A stretch of DNA of 40,715 bases from positions 1 to 40,715 of the forward strand of contig PDTW01000007.1 in NCBI GenBank assembly GCA_002749055.1, written 5' to 3'. The notes beneath the pieces are model-generated. The model searched no databases. It was given only the letters and a program-made list of their open reading frames with translations, and was not told the origin of the DNA. Positions 1 through 8,795 of this stretch are shown piece after piece. Source of the DNA: Candidatus Altimarinota bacterium. Lineage in GTDB: Bacteria; Patescibacteriota; Gracilibacteria; BD1-5; UBA6164. A program made the translations under genes and the position numbers. Numbering within the stretch: the stretch's first letter is position 1; every line of letters begins with the position of its first letter.

Positions 1-28
1 TAGCTAGTTTATTCAGTCTAATTTTCAT
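1..28 (-). CDS. Start of a truncated gene, possible LRR-protein paralogue (partial)
   Basis: Only the first nine codons lie in the window (MKIRLNKLA), read leftward from an ATG at 28. The 79 bases that include this start and its upstream DNA are identical to those around the start of the LRR gene at 655. The second residues onward (MKI, then basic) also resemble that gene's MKIKIRKS start. I infer a tandem paralogue that continues outside the window, but its identity cannot be checked here. Confidence 0.5.
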
Positions 29-99
29 TTTTTTTCTTCCTTGTTAATTAAATAGTGCATTAATTATAGGAAAAGTTAGTTATTTTCCAAATTCTTTTT
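21..99. repeat. 79-bp direct repeat, copy 1
   Basis: Identical base for base to 648-726 (offset 627). Copy 2 holds the last codons and stop of comEC plus the start of the LRR gene. This copy sits between the LRR gene and the next gene to the left, with the same comEC-end bases now non-coding. This is what a tandem duplication of [comEC tail + LRR gene] leaves behind. Confidence 0.9.
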
Positions 100-124
100 T
101 GTTAATTTTGTATATAACACAAAA

Positions 125-655
125 TTAATATCTAAAACTATCTAATTTTCACTTATTTTGTAATTCTTGTAATTCTTTTGGTATATCTGGAATTAATTTA
201 TTTTCTGATAAATTTATAACTTTTAAATTTTGTAATTGTCATAACTCTTTAGGTATTTTTCAAGATAAATTGTTATCATTTAATAAAAGAGATTTTAATT
301 TATCCAAATTTCATAATTCTTTTGGTATTTTTCAGGATAATCTTTTTCATGATAAGTCAATGAATTTTAGATTAATAAGTTTTCATAATTCTTTTGGTAT
401 TTCTAAATTTTTATCGTGTAAAAATCTAGGACTAATTTTTCTTATTTTACACCAATATTTAATATCTCAATTATAGCTTCATTCAAAAAAGTTATTTAAT
501 ATAATTACATCATTAGAATTTAGATTAGTACATTCTTCAAATGTAAGCTTATTGTATACTTTATAAATAGTTTTTGGGAAAACAACTAAAGATATTACAA
601 TAGTTGATATAACTATAAGAAATATAACTAGAGATTTTCTTATTTTGATTTTCAT
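125..655 (-). CDS. Membrane-anchored or secreted leucine-rich-repeat protein
   Basis: A 176-residue protein in code 25. A basic N-terminus and a hydrophobic stretch at about residues 8-27 act as signal anchor or signal peptide. After a short linker with two cysteines come roughly three leucine-rich repeats (about residues 90-165) of the form SGKIPKELGNLDKLKSLLL, with Asn or Lys at the ladder positions. This 'GxIPxELGxLxxL' form is the plant-type LRR consensus. Most of the consensus glycines are TGA, so the gene is adapted to code 25. LRRs bind proteins, so an extracytoplasmic binding role is likely; the ligand is unknown. It lies 47 bases downstream of comEC and its start lies in a duplicated 79-bp block. 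Confidence 0.8.
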
Positions 656-726
656 TTTTTTTCTTCCTTGTTAATTAAATAGTGCATTAATTATAGGAAA
701 AGTTAGTTATTTTCCAAATTCTTTTT
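648..726. repeat. 79-bp direct repeat, copy 2
   Basis: Perfect match to 21-99. It spans the LRR gene start at 655, the intergenic space, and the comEC stop codon (703-705) with its last seven codons. Because it carries real coding sequence of comEC, this is the parental junction and the 21-99 copy is the derived one. Confidence 0.9.
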
Positions 727-2196
727 ATTGTCTATATTAAAGTACATTATTATAAATATTAGTATTAATAAGTATAAAACTTCAAAATATGAACTTAATG
801 GTCAGAAATCAAATTTTAGTAAAGCAAAATCTAATTCTCAAAAGAAATTAACTATAAACATATCGTATTTTAGTAGTATCCAGTCAAAAAATCCAATAAA
901 TATTCAAAGACCAGGTAATATCATGTATAATATAATTGATAAAAATCATAACAGCATTGCAATAGGGATAGACCAAGTTATAGCTATATTTGCAATTGGG
1001 GATAAAAGTGATATTTGTCAAAAATTAAATATCATCATAGGTAGAGTAAAACTTAGTGACGCTAGTGTTAAAACAAAAGCTTCTTTTATAGCGAAAGTTG
1101 AAGGTAAGAAATAAAATATTTTTCAGAAAAAATTTTGAGTATATATTATTCATAAAACTGCTAAGAAACTTAAATGTAAACTAATATCATAATTTATAGC
1201 TAATGGTGATATTATAGTCATAATCATTGCAGTAAATAAAATTATGGATAAATTGTTAGTTTTTCTTCAAGATATCACTATATAATATCAAACTAATCAC
1301 ATAATAGAAGCTCTTATAACAGGTGCATTATCTCATACAAGAAATGTAAAAAAAGATATAAATATGGTTATTGCTATTATTCTTATTATGAATGGGAAAT
1401 ATTTTAAAATAAAACCTAAAAATATAATTAGTATTGTTATATTAAAACCACTTACAGCGATGAAATGAGTTAATCATGAATTATTAAAGTTTGTTTTTAA
1501 TTCTTTAGGTATATTTTCTCTAGCTCATATTAATATTCATCAGAGAAATATAGCTTCCTGCTTAGGATAAATTTCTTTTATTATAGACAATATTTTTTGT
1601 CTAGTTTCAAGTGTCCACTTTGTAAGTAAATTGACTTCTTTTTTCCCTGCTCTTTCAAACGAATTTACGTAAGACTTGAAGTAAATATTTTTTGACAACA
1701 TATAATTTTTATATTCAAAATGTCAAAAATCTTTAAATTTATATATTTTTACTTTTGTTTTTATTATATCTCATTTATTTAAATCAAAATTAAAGGGGAC
1801 TATAATTATAGAATATATATTTTTATTAATATGTTTATCGTTAATTTTTTTTACTTTTGCAATATATTCTTTTTCAAAATCTTTGACCTTATGTAACTCT
1901 AAAATTTCAAAGTTTGTATCATTTTTATTAAAAATATATTTATCTAATATTTTTTCTTTTTCATTAATTTTATCTAAGCTAAAAAATGATAAAGTTATTC
2001 ATATAATAAATCAAATACTTACAATTATTATAAATAAAAAATATTTTTTTATGTAAATATATAGATTAAAAAAAAGTATTATTCATATTAATAATACCAT
2101 TAAAGAAGATAAATAACTTATAAGTAAATTATTTATAAAAACTCAAAGTAATAATGAGATTGTAAAAAAATCAAATAATTTATTTTTTGAAAGCAT
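703..2196 (-). CDS. comEC: ComEC/Rec2-type DNA uptake channel
   Basis: A 497-residue multi-spanning membrane protein matching the ComEC competence domain. ComEC carries single-stranded DNA across the inner membrane in natural transformation. The N-terminal third has two or three membrane segments and a soluble domain. Near residue 220 it reads AIFLGGILIGARENIPKEL and near 240 GLTHFIAVSGFNITIL, both family hallmarks, followed by many membrane helices (for example IIRIIAITIFISFFTFLVG). The protein ends soon after the helices at NKKNLENN, so the C-terminal metallo-beta-lactamase domain of long ComEC proteins is absent. The ATG start overlaps the 3' end of the Lgt-like gene by 17 bases, which suggests coupled translation. 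Many conserved glycines are TGA. Confidence 0.9.
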
Positions 2197-2989
2197 TTAG
2201 AATAAATTTTTTAAATGAATTTTCATCATTTTCTTTAAAAATGAGATATAATTGTTTAACACAAAATCAAATCAAAATTATAGAGAAAAACTGGGTAAAG
2301 GTTAATCATAAAAAGTTTTTTAATATATCATGTTTTCAACTAAAAAAATCAAAAATTAGAAATATACAAGAAACAGATATTAATCACATATATCAAATTA
2401 ATCATTTGATATGAATAAACATTGATAAAATATATAATGTTGAAAAAATAATAAAGAAACTTATTGAATAAATTATCGCTAAAGGAAATATTTCTATTCA
2501 GTTAGATATGGGTGAGAATGGGTGCTTATAGGTTATTTCTATTCATAAATTTGTTTCAATTCAGTATACTTGTCATCATAATAGTGCTCAAATAAATCAT
2601 ATTGAAAGTATAAAAATAAAAGAAATACTTAATCAGTCTACATATTTTATAAATTTTTCTTTTTTTAATTTTAAATTTATTATAAATACTATCAAAAATC
2701 ATATAACTGCTCATACTAGAGAAAAATTGTAATCACTCATTATAAAAAATCCATAAGCATCTTTTATATACATTAAGTTATTGAATTGTGATATTATGTA
2801 AAATAATCTTGAAAAAATAAAAATTGATAAGAAATACCAAACAATATCCTTTATAAAAAAGTATGAATTATATCAAAATCTTTCTGAAAGTTTTTTTATC
2901 ATCCATATAAATGAAAAAAAACATATCGTTAAAGTTATTCAAAATGAATAAATAATAAATCAACTAAATGGTTCAAAAACAGGATACAC
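2180..2989 (-). CDS. lgt: Prolipoprotein diacylglyceryl transferase-like membrane protein
   Basis: A 269-residue protein with about seven hydrophobic segments and the length and layout of Lgt, which attaches diacylglycerol to lipobox cysteines. Support: an N-terminal proline followed by a helix and a basic loop (IKKLSERFG), FIFSRLFYI near residue 60 (family GARLFYV), and GALLGGQVYG near 138-143 (family GRxGNFxNGExxG). I chose the GTG at 2989 because the ATG at 2902 would remove the first helix; an in-frame stop lies just upstream. The usual His in the 'HGG' segment and the Arg of the 'GRxGN' motif are not recognisable, so the protein is divergent or changed in function. At least three lipoproteins in this window would need such an enzyme. 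It overlaps comEC by 17 bases. Confidence 0.65.
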
Positions 2990-3036
2990 TTTTTATTTAT
3001 GTTAGAATTTAATTTATTGTATTTTATATTTTATTT

Positions 3037-3068
3037 AAAAAAAAGCAAAAATTCTTTTTTGCTTTTTT
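3037..3068 (-). terminator. Rho-independent terminator after efp
   Basis: A-tract, GC, A-tract pairs with T-tract, GC, T-tract around a three-base loop (AAAAAAGCAAAAA / TTTTTGCTTTTTT). It overlaps the efp stop codon and has U-tails in both directions, but only the minus strand has a gene running into it. Confidence 0.8.
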
Positions 3069-3624
3069 AACATCTTCATAGATATTCCTTTGTTCTTGTG
3101 TCAATTTTTATATTTTCTCAAATTTTTATGAAAAGAGGTACTTGTACTACTAATCATGTTGACATAGTTGCTGGTTTTTTACCACCAGTAGCTGTATCTC
3201 ATTTTTCTCAAGGGGGAGTATCTATCACTTTTAATATAACACTTGGTTCTAGATTTATATTTATTGGAGTTCAATTAAATTCTTGTAAACTAACTTTATC
3301 TCAATCATTTAAAAATAGTTCAGATCATCATAAAGATTCTTTTGATAACTCAACTTGTTCATAAGTACTTTGATTCATAAAATAATAATTTATTCAATCA
3401 TTGTATAGATAATCATAACTATTAGTTTCAATATCTGCTGGTTCAAATTTGTCATTATCAGAAAAAGTTTTAGAAATATTAGATCAATTTATTAAATTTT
3501 TTGCTTTAATATTTATAATACTTCATCATCTACCCATAACTTTTTGAGCATAACTAAGAACTTCATATGGACTTCATTCCATTATAAATTTTTTTCAAAC
3601 TTTTAAATCATTTCAAGAGTACAT
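3067..3624 (-). CDS. efp: Translation elongation factor P
   Basis: A 185-residue protein, the exact usual length of EF-P, which binds between the P and E sites of the ribosome and rescues stalling at polyproline. The KOW-like N-terminal domain begins MYSGNDLKVGKKFIMEG. The tip loop reads VMGRGGSI, placing arginine at position 32. The two OB-type domains follow, with the conserved end EYLGR. In P. aeruginosa Arg32 is rhamnosylated by EarP, whereas E. coli carries a modified Lys34; no modification gene is visible here. It sits 21 bases after rny. One gene it may serve is the Pro-rich giant protein at 34185. Confidence 0.95.
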
Positions 3625-3645
3625 AAAAAATTTTATTAAATATTA

Positions 3646-5193
3646 TTATTTTGCGTATTCTATAACTCTCATTTCTCTTATTAAGTTTACTTTTACTTCT
3701 CAAGGATATGAAAGGTTCTCTTGTATTTCATCAGCAATGTCTTTTGCCATTTCTTGTGCTTTTAAATCAGTTATATTGTTAGCATCAACAAAAACTCTAA
3801 CTTCTCTACCGGCACTTAAAGCATATGCTTTATTAACTCAACTAAAACTTTGAACTAATGCTTCCATTTCTTGAACTCTCTTTAAATATTGTTCAATTGC
3901 CTCTCTTCTCGCTCATGGTCTAACAGAACTTATAGCATCAGCCACTTGTACTATTGCTGCTTCTAAACTTATTTCAAATTGTTCTCAATGATGATTTTCT
4001 ATCATATCTACAATTTCTTTTTGTAATCAATATTTTCTTGCTAATTTTCATCATAATTCTGGGTGAGTTCATTCTATTTCTTGATCTAATGCTTTTCAAA
4101 TATCATGTAAAAGAGCTCATATTTTTACTAATTTTGAATTGGCTCACAAATCTTTTGCAATAGATTCAGCTATTAATGCAGTTTCTTTAGAGTGTTTTAA
4201 TATATTTTGTCAATAACTAGTTCTAAACCTTAGTTTACCGATAATAGGTATTATTTCATCAGGGATGTCTGCTATATTTAATTCTTCTAGAATTTTTGTT
4301 CATAATTCTTTTAATAGTATTTCTGCTTCATTCTCTGTTGCTTCAACTACTTCTTCAATTCTAGCTGGTTGAATTCTTCAATCTTCAATTAATTTTTCTA
4401 GTGATTTTTTAGCAATATATCTTTTATATAAATCAAAAGCTGAAATAAAAACAGTATCTGGAGTATCATCTATTATAAGAGCAACTCAAGTCATTTTTTC
4501 GAAAGTTGTAATATTTCTTCATTCTTTACCAATAAGTTTTCATTTTATTTCATCACTAGGAATTTCTATTAATGTTGTAGTAACTTCACTCGTAACATCA
4601 GAAGCATATTGTTGAATAGACTTTAAAATTATTTCTCTTGCTAAATCTTTCTTTTTATTTTCAAGAGATTTTTTATGTTTTTTTATAATATTTAGAGCAT
4701 CATCTTCATATTTTTCAGATATTTCTTCAAGAAAAAGTTTTTTTGCTTGTTTTTCTGATAATTTAGATAATTCTGACAATTTATTATCTAATTCTTCTTT
4801 TTTCTTTTTAAGTTTTTCTTTTTTTTCAATTAGTTCGTTCTCTTTTTGAGCTATTGTTTCAGAAAAATCATTTTCTTTTTGAAATAACTTTTCTTGTTTT
4901 AGTTCAATTTCTTCTAATTTTTTTTCTATTTTTTCTTCTCTCTCTAAAACTCTTTCTTCAATTTTTTCAGCTTTATTTATAATTTGAGAGCTTTCTTTTT
5001 TTGCTTCTGAAACAAGATTTTTTGAGTTATTAATAGCTTCTTTTATAATTTTTTCCTTTCTTTCTTCAGCATCTTTTATTATTTTATCAGATTTTGAAGC
5101 AGCATTATTATTTTTTCTATTTTCCCATATGAAAAATAAAACTACAGATAGAGCCATTCAAAAAATGACTCATATAAACATATATATTAGCAT
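3646..5193 (-). CDS. rny: Ribonuclease Y
   Basis: A 515-residue protein matching RNase Y, the membrane-bound endonuclease that starts mRNA decay in many bacteria without RNase E. In order: an N-terminal membrane helix (about residues 1-22, MLIYMFIGVIFGM), a long charged coiled coil (about 25-190), a KH RNA-binding domain near 215-240 ([19 protein letters not shown]), and an HD domain with LLHDIGKAL near 363 and the distal ENHHGE. The C-terminus VIEYAK is typical. The ATG at 5191-5193 is chosen because it supplies the membrane helix; the internal Met at 5157 would cut it. The gene follows obg after a 261-base leader region. Confidence 0.96.
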
Positions 5194-5454
5194 TTTTGTT
5201 TTAGTTATTTAATTATTATTTTTTCCCACTCTTTAGTCATAAATATAGATTATTATTAATCATATTAATAATGCGAAAATTTTTGAATAAGTGATGGGAA
5301 GAGTATTTTTTTTAATTTAAACTAAAATATAATTTTTAGTTTATTTTACTTATAACTTATTATTTACCAAGATAAAAAATCTTAGCATACTTATATTATA
5401 TTTATTTTGAAATAAATCAAAATATTAATTTTTTTTGTAAAATAAATATAGTTT
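5194..5454 (-). promoter_or_regulatory. Gap between obg and rny with a possible structured 5' leader
   Basis: No gene is visible in these 261 bases. Around 5223-5306 there is a perfect 9-bp hairpin (ATTATTAAT-cat-ATTAATAAT) enclosed by complementary blocks (ACTCTT/AAGAGT, or alternatively TTCCCA/TGGGAA). On the minus strand it would lie in the 5' leader of the rny mRNA. RNase Y could control its own message here, but that is inference. A second inverted repeat (TATTTTGA/TCAAAATA) lies near 5405-5426. Confidence 0.3.
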
Positions 5455-6804
5455 TTATAAGTTATATTTTAGTTTATTTAATTCTATAACTTTTTTTCAT
5501 ATTACTATTTTGGGAGTTACATTGTCTTTGTCATTTCATTCAAAGAAAAAATCATTAGTAATATTAGATTCTTGTATTATTTTTTCTAAATCTTTTTCAA
5601 TTTTTTTTATTATACCTATTTTTTCTAAAACATCATAGACTCTTAAGACGGCTTCTTTATTATCAAAATCAGTCATTCTAATTATTTGTTCTATTCTTTC
5701 TCATTTAGCTTCAAAAGTTAAGTTTCAAATATACTTTATATCATATTTTTTTGGATCTGACTTGTTTTTTAGATCAAAGACTTTTAAGTTATTTTTTTCT
5801 TCAGTATTAATATTTTCTTTTGAAAAATTATCAATCAGATAATCCATAAGTTTATCTATTCATTCTCTAGTTGCCGAAGAAATCATAAATATTTTTTTGT
5901 TTTTATACTTTTTTTTGAATTCAGAAAAAATAAAATCTTTCATTTCAGTGTCAAGTAAATCACTTTTAGATAAAATTATTATTTCCTCTTTTTCTCATAA
6001 TTTATCAGAAAAAAGTTTCAGTTCATTTTTTATATCTAAATAATCTTGGAAAATATTTTCTAGTTTACCTAGATCTAGTAAGTGTAATAGTATTCATGTT
6101 CTTTCAATGTGTTTTAAAAAAGTAATTCAAAGTCATTTTCAATTACTTGCTCAAGGAATAAGTCATGGAACATCTTCCAAAATTAAGGATTTTCATTTGT
6201 AGTCAAGCACTCCTAAATTTGGTGTTAATGTTGTGAAGGGATAATCTCAAATTTTTGGTTTTACATTAGTTACTTTTGATATAAAAGTTGATTTTCATGC
6301 TGATGGAAGTCATATTATACCAATATCAGCAACAAGTTTTAATTGAAGAAGTAAATTTTTTTCTTCACAAATATCTCATAATTCTGCAAATGCAGGAGCT
6401 TGTCTTACACTAGAACAAAAGTGAGCATTTCAAAATCATCATTTTCCTCATTTTGCAATTAAAAGTTTAAGTCCTTTTTTATCTAAATCTGCTAAAATCT
6501 CATTATTTTCAGCATTTTTTACTATAGTTCAAACAGGAACTTTTAAAACTAAATCTTCAGCATTTTCTCAGTGCATTTGATTTGTTCCTCATTTTTCTCA
6601 ATTTTTTGCTTTGAGAATCTTTTTGTGTCTGTATTCAGAAAGGGTGTTTATATTTTCATCAGTTTGTATATATACATCTCATCATTTTCATCAGTCTCAT
6701 CACCGTGGTCATCATTTTGGTATATATTTTTCTCTTCTCCAACTAACGATTCAATCTCATCATTTTCATGAAATAACTTTTATCTTAACTTCATCTATAA
6801 ACAT
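5455..6804 (-). CDS. obg: GTPase Obg (CgtA)
   Basis: A 449-residue Obg GTPase, a factor for late assembly of the large ribosomal subunit. The glycine-rich Obg fold (about residues 1-158) includes WRREKYIPKGGPRGGDGG and IAKGGKGGFGNAHF. The G domain follows with G1 GLPSAGKST near residue 168, G3 DVPGLI, and G4 SKSD, where most relatives have NKxD. The C-terminal OCT domain (about 345-430) reads VLRVYDVLEKIGI. Almost every glycine of the Obg fold is TGA, which makes this gene one of the strongest proofs of the recoding. A terminator at 6843-6881 separates it from the tRNA genes upstream. Confidence 0.97.
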
Positions 6805-6842
6805 TTTTTAAGTTTAATTTATATTTTTTGCATTATACAAAT

Positions 6843-6881
6843 AAAAAACCAGAGTCAAAATTTAATTTACTTTGGTTTTTT
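6843..6881 (-). terminator. Terminator of the tRNA cluster
   Basis: A 13-bp stem (AAAAAACCAGAGT with ACTTTGGTTTTTT, one G-T wobble) around a 13-base loop, with a U-tail on the minus strand. It lies between the last minus-strand tRNA and obg. Confidence 0.8.
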
Positions 6882-6904
6882 TAATTTTTAATGATTTTAT
6901 TATT

Positions 6905-6981
6905 TGGTGTCAGTAGGTGGAGTTGAACCACCGACCTCGGGGTTATGAATCCCGCGCTCTAACCGCCTGAGCTATACTGAC
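6905..6981 (-). tRNA. tRNA with CAT anticodon (elongator Met or Ile2)
   Basis: A full 77-base cloverleaf with encoded CCA: acceptor GTCAGTA/TACTGAC, D arm GCTCAGGCGGTTAGAGC, anticodon loop TTCATAA, T arm GGTGG/CCACC. The anticodon is CAT. It is not the initiator, because the acceptor is fully paired and the initiator GGG/CCC signature is held by the neighbour. Elongator Met and lysidine-modified Ile2 cannot be told apart by eye. The anticodon stem has one A-C mismatch next to the loop. Confidence 0.9.
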
Positions 6982-6985
6982 AGAA

Positions 6986-7033
6986 AAAGTGAGAATGAGA
7001 AATTACAGATAATAACTACTCAGTTCTCACTTT
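6986..7033. terminator. Hairpin between two tRNA genes
   Basis: AAAGTGAGAA-TGAG pairs with CTCA-g-TTCTCACTTT, a 14-bp stem with one bulged base and a loop of about 19 bases. It lies in the spacer between the fMet and Met/Ile2 tRNA genes. Only short T-runs follow on the minus strand, so it may be a processing stem or a partial terminator. Confidence 0.5.
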
Positions 7034-7045
7034 ATTTTTATTTTT

Positions 7046-7120
7046 TGGTTGCGGAGGTTGGAATTGAACCAACGGTCTTCGGGTTATGAGCCCGACGAGA
7101 TACCACTTCTCCACTCCGCG
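7046..7120 (-). tRNA. Initiator tRNA-fMet(CAT)
   Basis: A 75-base tRNA with encoded CCA. It has the two bacterial initiator marks: a C1-A72 mismatch at the acceptor end (CGCGGAG / CTCCGCA), and three G-C pairs closing the anticodon stem (GGG-CTCATAA-CCC). The other tRNA with a CAT anticodon, 64 bases away, lacks both. Confidence 0.96.
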
Positions 7121-7130
7121 AGATTTAAAA

Positions 7131-7205
7131 TGGTACGACTACGGAGAATCGAACTCCGGTTACTTGGATGAAAACCAAGTGTCCTAACCACTAGACGATA
7201 GTCGC
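7131..7205 (-). tRNA. tRNA-Glu(TTC)
   Basis: A 75-base tRNA with encoded CCA. The anticodon arm is CTTGG-TTTTCAT-CCAAG (anticodon TTC), the T arm CGGAG/CTCCG, and the acceptor GCGACTA/TAGTCGT. It is the first gene of a minus-strand cluster Glu-fMet-Met/Ile2. Confidence 0.95.
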
Positions 7206-7389
7206 ACATAACATATTTAAATTGCTAAAACATTATATTTATTTCGAAAAATAGTCAAATTTTTTTATGATTATGTCCCAATTATTATATAAATAGTCAA
7301 AATCAAAGTATACAAAAAATTTGATTATTTTTAATTTTAGTTATCCTGATATTATATATGAATATTTTTAATTTTATATAATTTTTTAT

Positions 7390-7944
7390 ATGTATACCTT
7401 AACAAGGCAAGAAGTTGCAGATGAATTATGAATTTCTACTAGAAGTATAGATAGATATATAAAATCATGAAAATTAAGATCTAAAAAACAATGAAAGATA
7501 GTTTATGTTAATAATAAAGATGTAGAAAATTTAAAGTCCTCTTGAAATAATTATCAAGAAGTAATAGTTCCAAAAAAGAAAAAAATGAAAGAAGAAATAG
7601 TTATTAAAAAAAATGAAAAAGATTCTTTTTGATTAGAATCTGTTTATATTGATTTGAGGGAGCAAATTAAAGAAAAAGATGAGTTAATTCAAAAGCTTTC
7701 TTTGAGTTTATGAAAATCTGAAGAAATAATAAAAAATTCAATTTCCCTTATAGATTATAAAAAATCACAATTCCTTTTAGAAGAATCAAAGTGATATTTA
7801 TCAAAAGAAATTGAATCTTTACAAGAAGAGAAAGAAGTTTTATTAAAAGAGCTTAAATATGAAAAAAGTTCTAATGTTATTTTAATTATATTTACAGTGC
7901 TATTGTTTATAGTAGCAATAATAATTTGGTTTGTCCAGATTTAA
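7390..7944 (+). CDS. Membrane-anchored helix-turn-helix protein with coiled coil
   Basis: A 184-residue protein in three parts. Residues 1-48 are a MerR/excisionase-like winged helix (TRQEVADELGISTRSIDRYI), with a wing-like KKQGKIVYVNNKDV. Residues about 75-160 are lysine/glutamate-rich and probably coiled coil. Residues about 162-184 form one C-terminal membrane helix (VILIIFTVLLFIVAIIIWFV). A DNA-binding head tethered to the membrane suggests a sensor-regulator or a DNA-membrane tether; the target is unknown. The glycine inside the turn (ELG-ISTR) is TGA. It ends 8 bases before tRNA-Arg. Confidence 0.75.
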
Positions 7945-7952
7945 TTTTTTCT

Positions 7953-8027
7953 GCCCTTATAGTTCAATGGATAGAACAAGCCCCTCCTAAGGGTTAGATG
8001 TAGGTTCGATTCCTGCTGGGGGTACCA
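7953..8027 (+). tRNA. tRNA-Arg(CCT)
   Basis: A 75-base tRNA with encoded CCA. The anticodon loop CTCCTAA gives CCT, reading AGG. The T arm is GTAGG-TTCGATT-CCTGC. The acceptor GCCCTTA/TGGGGGT contains several G-T wobbles. The TGA-free gene begins about 180 bases downstream, so this tRNA could have been an integration site. Confidence 0.93.
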
Positions 8028-8043
8028 TATCGGATTTTCAACT

Positions 8044-8072
8044 AAAATCTCATCTTTTTGAGATTTTTTTTT
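8044..8072 (+). terminator. Terminator after tRNA-Arg
   Basis: A 9-bp stem AAAATCTCA/TGAGATTTT with a six-base loop, followed by a run of T. Confidence 0.85.
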
Positions 8073-8205
8073 AGAGGTGCTAATATGAATATGAGTCGTT
8101 TTTAAATGATAATAACCACTCTTTAAAAGCCTCAACAGTCTCTCATTGTATTATAAAACTACTTTTCAATTCTTTTTTACTTTATTATTAATAAATAAGA
8201 TAACT

Positions 8206-8661
8206 ATGACTAAAGAATCTAATAATCTATTTAAAAATAAAATAGTTCAAGGTTATCAGCTTAATACAGGCTCTGAATTAACAAATGATATATTGACTCT
8301 AAATCCTATACTCTCTGGTGTTGGAGGAACGACTTGGATTTTTGAATCTCCTAAAAAAGAATTGATTATTTTGAGTTTTTACTGGGGTGTAAGACCAGGC
8401 GAAATACCAAAAGTGTCTAAAAAATATAGAATATCTGATGGAGAGGTAAGTTCATTGATAAATATAGATGTAGAATATATATATCATGCTTTTAAAGATG
8501 ATACTTTAGAGAGTAGTTGGACTCATTTGAAAGGTTCTTTGGATGAAAATATTGAAATTGATATTAGACGAAAATATCCTTATATGACAAATATACGAAA
8601 TACTGAACTTGTTAACTTATTAGACAAGTATAGGGTGAAAATTGAGAACGAAATACATTAA
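8206..8661 (+). CDS. Unknown protein without UGA codons (probable import)
   Basis: A 151-residue protein that I do not recognise. The ATG at 8206 (MTKESNN) is preferred over upstream TTG codons. It has about nine glycines (for example in LSGVGGTTWIFES and YWGVRPGEIP), all coded GGN and none TGA, while its neighbours use TGA for most glycines. It ends in TAA. It contains no clear signal peptide or membrane helix, and mixes a hydrophobic strand (ELIILSFYWGV) with a charged C-terminus (LLDKYRVKIENE). It stands alone between terminators at 8044-8072 and 8722-8758, next to tRNA-Arg. The codon choice suggests recent transfer from an organism using the standard code. The function is unknown. Confidence 0.7.
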   Translation: MTKESNNLFKNKIVQGYQLNTGSELTNDILTLNPILSGVGGTTWIFESPKKELIILSFYWGVRPGEIPKVSKKYRISDGEVSSLINIDVEYIYHAFKDDTLESSWTHLKGSLDENIEIDIRRKYPYMTNIRNTELVNLLDKYRVKIENEIH

Positions 8662-8721
8662 GTACAACAATGTTTATAAGTAATTGGGGCGAAAGTGATA
8701 AAAAATAAAATTTTACAAATT

Positions 8722-8758
8722 AAAAAATAATCTTAAAATGTTAGTAAGATTATTTTTT
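8722..8758 (+). terminator. Terminator after the imported gene
   Basis: A perfect 14-bp stem, AAAAAATAATCTTA/TAAGATTATTTTTT, with a nine-base loop and T-tail. Confidence 0.85.
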
Positions 8759-8795
8759 GTTTATAATAATTCTTGTTTAAAATTAATATAATATT

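Noticed and set aside
728-1114. Plus-strand open frame of 128 codons
   Set aside because: The opposite strand holds the C-terminal helices of ComEC in a continuous code-25 frame with family motifs.
7206-7389. Small RNA gene in the gap before the helix-turn-helix gene
   Set aside because: Only AT-rich sequence with a short direct repeat (AAATAGTCAAA); no stable stem or terminator.
7941-8135. Open frame on the minus strand
   Set aside because: It is an antisense translation of tRNA-Arg and its terminator, a frequent false call.
8028-8205. Attachment site or partial tRNA copy beside tRNA-Arg
   Set aside because: I saw no repeated tRNA 3' end within the window, so integration remains only an inference.
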